From the NCBI GenBank assembly GCA_003167555.1, contig PMSN01000006.1:112460-176459 (forward strand): 64,000 nt of DNA, given 5' to 3'. The stretch's first letter is position 1. Each line of letters starts with the position of its first letter. Made by a program: the position numbers and the translations under genes. Origin of the DNA: Spartobacteria bacterium. GTDB lineage: Bacteria > Verrucomicrobiota > Verrucomicrobiia > Chthoniobacterales > UBA10450. This document shows positions 60,441 to 64,000 of the stretch, one piece after another. The notes beneath the pieces were generated by a model. That model was given only the letters and a program-made list of their open reading frames with translations, was not told the origin of the DNA and ran no database searches.

Positions 60441-61406
60441 ATGAAAACAATCGGCCTCTCCATTCTTTCCCTCACGCTCCTGATGACGGCCCCCGCACCC
60501 GCGGCCGACAACGCCGCGCTCCGCGTCGGTCATTTTCCAAACATCACGCACGCCCAAGCGCTCGTAGCTCATAACCTCAGCCGGCAAGGCAAAGGATGGT
60601 TTGAAGAACGCCTCGGCCCCGGCACTAAGATCGAGTGGTTCGTTTACAACGCCGGACCGAGCGCGATGGAAGCCATCTTCGCCAAGTCGATCGATCTTAC
60701 CTACGTCGGTCCCGGACCAGCCTTGAATGCTTACACGAGATCGAGCGGCGCCGAGGTCCGCCTCATCGCCGGCGCGGCCAATGGTGGCGCGGCGCTCGTG
60801 GTCCAGCCCGACCAGAAACTCGCCGCGCCCGCTGATTTTCGCGGCAAAAAAATCGCGACCCCGCAGCTCGGTAACACGCAGGACATTTCCTGCCGCGCGT
60901 GGCTGACAGCAGGCGGTTTGAAAATCACTCAGCTCGGCGGCGACGCCCAGGTCTTGCCGACGCAAAATCCCGATCAGCTTTCCTTGTTCCAGCAGAAACG
61001 AGTCGACGCCGTCTGGACAATCGAGCCATGGGTCTCGCGGCTCGAACGCGAAGCCGGCGGAAAGATTCTCGTCGACGAGCGCGACGTCGCGACCACGGTT
61101 CTGGTCTCGAGCGCAAAGTTCCTGGCGGACCACCGCGATCTCGCGAAGAAATTTGCCCAGGCGCACGCGGAGCTGACCGATTGGATCGTGAAAAATCCCG
61201 AGGAAGCGCAGAAGTTGATCAGAGCGGAGCTGCTCGCGGAAACCAAGAGCGACATGGCGCCCGATCTGATCGCGCAATCCTGGAAGCGGATCGTGTTCAC
61301 TGCCGAGACGCCGCGCGCGTCGGTCGAGAGTTTCATGCAGAACTCGGTCAAGGCCGGCTTCATCAAGTCCGTGCCCGATTTGTCGAAGCTCTTCGAGAAA
61401 CCCTGA
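60441..61406 (+). CDS. ABC importer substrate-binding protein (SsuA/NrtA/TauA family)
   Basis: 321 residues from ATG 60441 with a signal peptide (LSILSLTLLMTAPAPAAD). The mature protein has the periplasmic binding pattern of nitrate/sulfonate/taurine proteins: LRVGHFPNITHAQALVA, EWFVYNAGPSAMEAIFAKSIDLTYVGPGPALNAY, GKKIATPQLGNTQDI and QKRVDAVWTIEPW. The upstream frame to 60327 is an extension without signal character. It leads a three-gene operon with the ATPase (ATGA-type overlap) and permease. The ligand may be an aliphatic sulfonate, taurine, nitrate or similar anion. Confidence 0.88.
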   Translation: MKTIGLSILSLTLLMTAPAPAADNAALRVGHFPNITHAQALVAHNLSRQGKGWFEERLGPGTKIEWFVYNAGPSAMEAIFAKSIDLTYVGPGPALNAYTRSSGAEVRLIAGAANGGAALVVQPDQKLAAPADFRGKKIATPQLGNTQDISCRAWLTAGGLKITQLGGDAQVLPTQNPDQLSLFQQKRVDAVWTIEPWVSRLEREAGGKILVDERDVATTVLVSSAKFLADHRDLAKKFAQAHAELTDWIVKNPEEAQKLIRAELLAETKSDMAPDLIAQSWKRIVFTAETPRASVESFMQNSVKAGFIKSVPDLSKLFEKP

Positions 61407-62212
61407 TGTCGCTGCGGGAAGAGTTACAGGGACTGCCTCCGGCGAAGCTCGCCGTCGAGGATGTCTCGAAGTGGTTTCGCACCTCGCGCCAGACCGTCCA
61501 CGCGCTCGACCACATCTCGCTCGACATCAATGAAGGCGAGTTCGTTTGCCTTGTCGGCCCGAGCGGCTGCGGTAAGTCCACCTTGCTCGATATTATCGCT
61601 GGGTTAGCGACGCCGGACGAAGGTCGCGTCATGGCCGACAACGAACCGGTCCTTAGCCCGGGCCGGCACCGGCTCGTTATGTTTCAGGAAGCTGCGCTCT
61701 TTCCCTGGCTCGACGTTACCGGTAACGTCATGTTCGGCTTAAAACTCAAGCCTGGCTTGAAGAACAAGGAACGCCGCGAGGTCGCGAAGTTTTTTCTCCA
61801 TCTAGTCGGCCTGGAAAAATTCGCGGCCGCGCATGTGCATGAGCTATCCGGTGGAATGAAACAACGCGTCGCCCTTGCCCGCGCGCTCGCGCCGAACCCG
61901 CGCGTCCTGCTCATGGATGAACCGTTCGCCGCGCTCGATGCCCTGACGCGCGAGCAACTCTACAGCGACATCCAGCGCATCTGGGAAAAGCGGCGCAAGA
62001 CCATCGTCTTTGTCACCCATAACGTGCGCGAAGCCGTTTGCCTGGCCGATCGCGTCATTTTGTTCTCGCGGAATCCCGGACGGATCCGCGAACAATTCGA
62101 CATCCCGCTTCCACGGCCGCGCGACATCAATAGCATCGAACTGGCTGAATACGCCGGCAAAATCACTCGCGCCTTGAAAGGCCATTCGGAAGAGGAGCCA
62201 GCCGAAGAATGA
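61406..62212 (+). CDS. ABC importer ATPase (SsuB/NrtD/TauB family)
   Basis: 268 residues; ATG 61406 overlaps the preceding TGA by one base. Walker A GPSGCGKST, Q-loop FQEAALFPW, signature LSGGMKQR, Walker B VLLMDEPF and the switch His in FVTHNV are intact. The ALFPWLDV and DEPFAALDALTR phrases are characteristic of the nitrate/sulfonate/taurine group. It drives the permease at 62209, with which it overlaps by four bases. Confidence 0.93.
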   Translation: MSLREELQGLPPAKLAVEDVSKWFRTSRQTVHALDHISLDINEGEFVCLVGPSGCGKSTLLDIIAGLATPDEGRVMADNEPVLSPGRHRLVMFQEAALFPWLDVTGNVMFGLKLKPGLKNKERREVAKFFLHLVGLEKFAAAHVHELSGGMKQRVALARALAPNPRVLLMDEPFAALDALTREQLYSDIQRIWEKRRKTIVFVTHNVREAVCLADRVILFSRNPGRIREQFDIPLPRPRDINSIELAEYAGKITRALKGHSEEEPAEE

Positions 62213-62976
62213 GACGCGCTTCTCTAGCTACTTTGTTCTTCGTGATCCTTGTTGCCATCTGGCACTTCATCGTGAGGGCAGGCATCTGGTCGCCGGTCTT
62301 ACTCCCATCGCCGCAAAGTGTCGGCGAATACCTGGTAGGCGCCGTGCGCGACGGCACTTTGCTCGAAGCTACCGGCGTGACCGTGCGCCGCCTGCTTTTC
62401 GGCTACCTCATCGGTATCGCGATAGGTTTGCCGCTAGGTCTCTTCACCTCCGCCTCCAAGTTCGCAGAAGACACCATTGGCGTTATGGCCCTGGGGCTCC
62501 AGACCTTGCCGAGTGTTTGCTGGATACCTCTCGCCTTGCTTTGGTTCGGGCAGACCGAGAGCGCGATGCTATTCGTCGTTATCATGGGCACCGTCTGGTC
62601 CGTCGTCATCGCCACCGACACCGGTGTGCGCAACATCCCGCCCATCTTCGCTCGCGCCGCGCGCACCATGGGCTCGCGCGGCCTGCATAAGTGGACCAAG
62701 GTCATCCTGCCCGCGTCGCTGCCTTTTCTGGTCAGCGGCATGAAACAAGGCTGGGCCTTCGCCTGGCGCTCCCTCATGGCCGCCGAAATCTACGTTACCA
62801 TTCTCACCGGCTTCGGCCTCGGCCATCTCCTCCATTACGGCCGCGAACTGCAGGCCATGGACCAGGTCATCGGCGTCATGTTGGTCATCATCACCATCGG
62901 CCTCCTCACCGACAAAATCCTCTTCTCCCCCATCGAACGCTTCCTCCACAACCGCTGGGGAACCGGGCTGCGGTAG
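62209..62976 (+). CDS. ABC importer permease (SsuC/NrtB/TauC family)
   Basis: 255 residues with six membrane segments. The EAA-like coupling loop is RAARTMGSRGLHKWTKVILPASLPFLVSG, with the family's VILPASLP phrase; FAWRSLMAAEIY and GLGHLLHYGRELQAMDQVIGVMLV are typical of SsuC-type permeases. It starts with an ATGA overlap to the ATPase stop. No sulfonate monooxygenase or nitrate reductase is adjacent, so the substrate remains open. 62977-63190 holds no gene I can support. Confidence 0.92.
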   Translation: MRRASLATLFFVILVAIWHFIVRAGIWSPVLLPSPQSVGEYLVGAVRDGTLLEATGVTVRRLLFGYLIGIAIGLPLGLFTSASKFAEDTIGVMALGLQTLPSVCWIPLALLWFGQTESAMLFVVIMGTVWSVVIATDTGVRNIPPIFARAARTMGSRGLHKWTKVILPASLPFLVSGMKQGWAFAWRSLMAAEIYVTILTGFGLGHLLHYGRELQAMDQVIGVMLVIITIGLLTDKILFSPIERFLHNRWGTGLR

Positions 62977-63190
62977 TCTTGTCCTTTAGACGCGGACGCC
63001 TCTGTACACTCGAGCGACGCTCAACGGCCCGCGAAAACCCCGAACACGACTGAAAAGTCTTGACCGGATCCTCACGGAGCCCTCAATATTCGAGCGAACC
63101 GCCTGAGTGCCCCACCCAAACCCGGCCCATGACCCCGCCCTCCTCCGTCTTTCGCTTTTCCCAGGATCATTCCCTCGCGCAACCCAGAAA

Positions 63191-63213
63191 TAGGCGAAAC
63201 TTTGTTTCGCCTA
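63191..63213 (+). promoter_or_regulatory. Perfect hairpin upstream of a secreted-protein gene
   Basis: TAGGCGAAAC and GTTTCGCCTA are perfect ten-base arms around TTT, ending 16 bp before ATG 63230. It could be an operator or a structure covering the ribosome site; no T tract follows, so termination is less likely. Confidence 0.45.
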
Positions 63214-63229
63214 ATTGTAGTTAGGTCTT

Positions 63230-63721
63230 ATGCGCACTCTGCTAATAGCGGCATCGCTCGCCATAGTTCACGCAGCGGCAGCCGCGGCCTCGGCCGGGCG
63301 GGTCGTTTGGGACATCCCTGAAGCTCTGCGTCTGATCAGAAGCGCCGACGAGGTTTACGTTTTTCCAGTCACCGTTATCAGCACGTCGCGTTCTACGGGC
63401 GAGGTTGCGCCACGAGGCGACTATAAGCGTGTCAGAGCTATCGACGCAGACGCCCGTCGCAAGCTTGGGCGTTTGCTTGGGAGCGACAGCAGCTGGTGCC
63501 ATTGTTTCGATAATACTGCGGGAATCCCTCCAGAACCGACGTATGTCGGCTTCATTTTCCAAAAAGGAAAAGACAAGTTAGTCTTGCTGCGTTTTCTGCG
63601 GTGGCACACCGAAGGCACGTTCAACGGTGAGCACACGGGTGGCAGCCTTGAAGAGAAAGCTTCCGACAAATTGGACGAGTGGGAAAAGCGGTATGCTAGG
63701 CCGGAGCGCGGCATCAAATGA
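63230..63721 (+). CDS. Secreted protein, unknown function
   Basis: 163 residues with a signal peptide (TLLIAASLAIVHAAAAAASA). The mature part has YVFPVTVISTSR, a DSSWCHCFDNTAG segment with two close Cys and a C-terminal acidic helix (EEKASDKLDEWEKRYARPE). The RLLGSDSSWCHCFDN stretch suggests a small domain with a disulfide or metal, but I do not recognise the family. It lies between the ABC operon and an IS30 element and ends in a GACCTAG/CTAGGTC inverted repeat shared with the element's border. Confidence 0.6.
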   Translation: MRTLLIAASLAIVHAAAAAASAGRVVWDIPEALRLIRSADEVYVFPVTVISTSRSTGEVAPRGDYKRVRAIDADARRKLGRLLGSDSSWCHCFDNTAGIPPEPTYVGFIFQKGKDKLVLLRFLRWHTEGTFNGEHTGGSLEEKASDKLDEWEKRYARPERGIK

Positions 63722-63735
63722 GACCTAGGCTCAAC

Positions 63736-64000
63736 TTTGTAGTGCAACATTTGCTAGGTCTGAAGGAAGCATTGATTGGGTGTTTTGTAGCCATGTCTTT
63801 TTCTTGGTCGGTTGTTGAGGTGTTGGGCGATTAAGTCGCATTCGCTTTGGGTGACTCGGGCCATGGTTGCTCCTTTGGGCAGATACTGCCGGATGAGTCC
63901 GTTGGTGTTCTCGTTGGTCCCGCGCTCCCAGCTGTGATGCGGGGTGGCGAAGTAGAACTTGACCGGACTGACTGCTTCCACCTGGCCATACCAGTGGAAC
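63736..64000 (-). mobile_element. IS30 family element, one end, with transposase C-terminus (runs out of window)
   Basis: The minus-strand frame from 64000 to the stop at 63754 encodes the end of an IS30 transposase: VKFYFATPHHSWERGTNENTNG (catalytic Glu in GTNENTNG), LIRQYLPKG, ECDLIAQHLNNRPRKRHGYKTP. The element border is probably the TGTAGTGCAACATTTGC sequence at ~63738-63754, similar to IS30 terminal repeats beginning TGTAG. The N-terminal HTH and first two acidic residues lie beyond the window. Coding looks intact as far as it can be read. Confidence 0.85.

Overview
The window is chromosomal DNA of a soil-type Verrucomicrobiota bacterium. The best evidence is the 16S rRNA gene (22995-24555, minus strand): the DNA at 24191-24208 matches the EUB338-III probe site, which I recall as diagnostic for Verrucomicrobiota. 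High GC, many secreted proteins and abundant short palindromic repeats fit that placement. The exact family cannot be settled by eye.

Layout. 1-3 kb: end of an operon resembling E. coli ynbCD (hydrolase/methyltransferase fusion, then PAP2/dual-specificity phosphatase). 3-13 kb: mixed metabolic and secreted genes, a corA fragment cut off at a palindromic repeat, a dipeptidyl peptidase IV and a doubly broken gene. 13-14.4 kb: a protealysin-like M4 protease next to its emfourin-type inhibitor. 14.5-19.3 kb: yggS, a DUF971 gene, a GT61 glycosyltransferase between 42-bp direct repeats, manA and a VanZ-like gene. 19.4-25 kb: tRNA-Ile, two M16 peptidases, tRNA-Ala and a stand-alone 16S gene with its own processing stem and terminator; no 23S or 5S gene is present. 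25-31.3 kb: secreted proteins, a 360-bp direct duplication around a DoxX-like gene, and two of the three proteins carrying a tandem C-terminal module here called NISTR.

31.8-39.3 kb is an AT-richer accessory island, all on the minus strand. It holds a tightly packed operon: a small membrane component resembling EACC1, a 1191-residue caspase-NACHT-pentapeptide-FGE protein, and a sodium/solute symporter. A nucleotidyltransferase-like/DUF262 pair follows. This is the strongest candidate for an undescribed immune or programmed-death system. 39.3-40.8 kb is repeat-rich and carries two tiny lipoprotein genes below the usual ORF cut-off.

40.8-64 kb: surE, an ABC exporter operon, a GlxA-type regulator beside a Tat-exported DJ-1 protein, S46 peptidase, envelope genes, a RedB-like/hybrid histidine kinase/response regulator set, a nitrate/sulfonate/taurine-type ABC importer operon, and an IS30 transposase running off the end.

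Several families of 60-145 bp imperfect palindromes are scattered between genes. In places they supply stop codons (manA) or abut gene starts (yggS, the S9 peptidase). Family assignments come from motif recognition without database searches.
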